Below are positions 23,914 to 24,291 of a stretch of DNA of 24,291 nt, in pieces (the stretch's first letter is position 1; every line of letters starts with the position of its first letter). The stretch is taken from assembly GCA_038745535.1 (NCBI GenBank), contig JBCDLI010000040.1, positions 1 through 24,291 on the forward strand, given 5' to 3'. Origin of the DNA: JBCDLI01 sp038745535. Its GTDB lineage: Bacteria; Pseudomonadota; Alphaproteobacteria; Rhizobiales; Rhizobiaceae. A program made the translations under genes and the position numbers. The notes under the pieces were generated by a model, which worked only from the letters and a program-made list of their open reading frames with translations, made no database searches and was not told the DNA's origin.

Positions 23914-24291
23914 TTAAGTGCGCTCGATGCGAATGATCTGCGGTTTGCTGATCAATTCGCCTTTTTGAAGAATCACGTCCGTGGCTTTTCGGATCGCGGC
24001 CTCGGTCGTTGTGTGTGTGATCAAAATGACCGTTTTTGCGGGCTGAGCGTTTGGTTCACCAGCAGCTGCTTTCGAACTGCGCTGCACAATGGATTCCAGT
24101 GAAATTCGGTTGGCCGCCATGGCCGAGGCAATCGTGGCGAATACGCCGGGCTTGTCCTGCACACGCATGCGGATGAAATAGCCGCCCGCATGGGCCTCCA
24201 TCTGCGCCTGCTTGTAAGGTGTAAGCGTTTCGGCCGGTTTACCAAACACCGGTGCCTGTTGGCGACCGGGAAGCGCTTTGGCGATGTCTGC
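23914..24291 (-). CDS. hom: Homoserine dehydrogenase, C-terminal part (ACT domain), partial
   Basis: The frame enters from the right edge and ends at TAA 23914; 125 residues are visible. The part seen is the C-terminal regulatory ACT domain: GGYFIRMRVQDKPGVFATIA followed by ISLESIVQR and VILITHTTTEAAIRKA. Homoserine dehydrogenase reduces aspartate semialdehyde to homoserine for threonine and methionine, and the ACT domain gives threonine feedback control. The catalytic domain lies outside the window. The call rests on the ACT domain and on the hom-glpX-recJ context. Confidence 0.9.
   Translation of the reverse strand, partial: ADIAKALPGRQQAPVFGKPAETLTPYKQAQMEAHAGGYFIRMRVQDKPGVFATIASAMAANRISLESIVQRSSKAAAGEPNAQPAKTVILITHTTTEAAIRKATDVILQKGELISKPQIIRIERT

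Overview
The window reads as an ordinary chromosomal segment of an alphaproteobacterium, most likely of the order Hyphomicrobiales (Rhizobiales). The evidence is the suf operon order (cysteine desulfurase, sufB, sufC, sufD, sufS, a DUF59 gene, sufA), the same as the sufS2BCDS1XA arrangement described in Agrobacterium, plus the hom-glpX-recJ block typical of the group and Irr/ICE-like boxes in front of sufB. The base composition is moderate, at a rough impression a little above half G+C. I see no insertion sequence, prophage, CRISPR array or other horizontally acquired island.

Layout. Positions 1-889 (minus) hold most of a siderophore-interacting flavoprotein that runs off the left edge. Positions 890-1336 are non-coding and contain a degenerate tandem repeat of about 147 bp and a perfect hairpin. 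They sit directly 3' of a tRNA-Thr(TGT) gene on the minus strand. NAD kinase (plus) and a secreted fasciclin-domain protein (minus) follow, converging on a shared bidirectional terminator. A RhlE-type DEAD-box helicase (plus) converges on the 3' end of the suf cluster, which occupies 4541-11535 on the minus strand. Inside that cluster, between sufB and sufC, is a 60-residue two-helix membrane protein that is not a standard Suf component.

To the right are an alpha/beta hydrolase (plus), anmK (minus), tyrS (plus) and a very large AsmA-like protein (minus). A three-gene plus-strand run follows: a 1-Cys peroxiredoxin of the Bcp type, a ferritin-like DUF455 protein overlapping it by 4 bp, and an M23/LytM peptidase. 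recJ, glpX and the C-terminal end of hom close the window on the minus strand.

How the genes work together. The suf genes form a complete Fe-S cluster assembly line: two desulfurases supply sulfur, SufBCD is the scaffold, and SufA with the DUF59 protein act as carrier and maturation factors. The sufB promoter carries two ICE-like inverted repeats, one over the putative -35 and one just downstream of the -10, which suggests iron/haem control by Irr. The siderophore-interacting protein and the di-iron ferritin-like protein add to an iron and oxidative-stress flavour. The remaining genes are housekeeping: NADP synthesis, translation, peptidoglycan recycling and cleavage, envelope lipid homeostasis, DNA repair, gluconeogenesis, and threonine/methionine synthesis.

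No dramatic unknown system stands out. The best leads are the repeat array behind the tRNA, the small membrane protein in the suf operon, the paired ICE-like boxes, and the coupled peroxiredoxin/ferritin-like pair.
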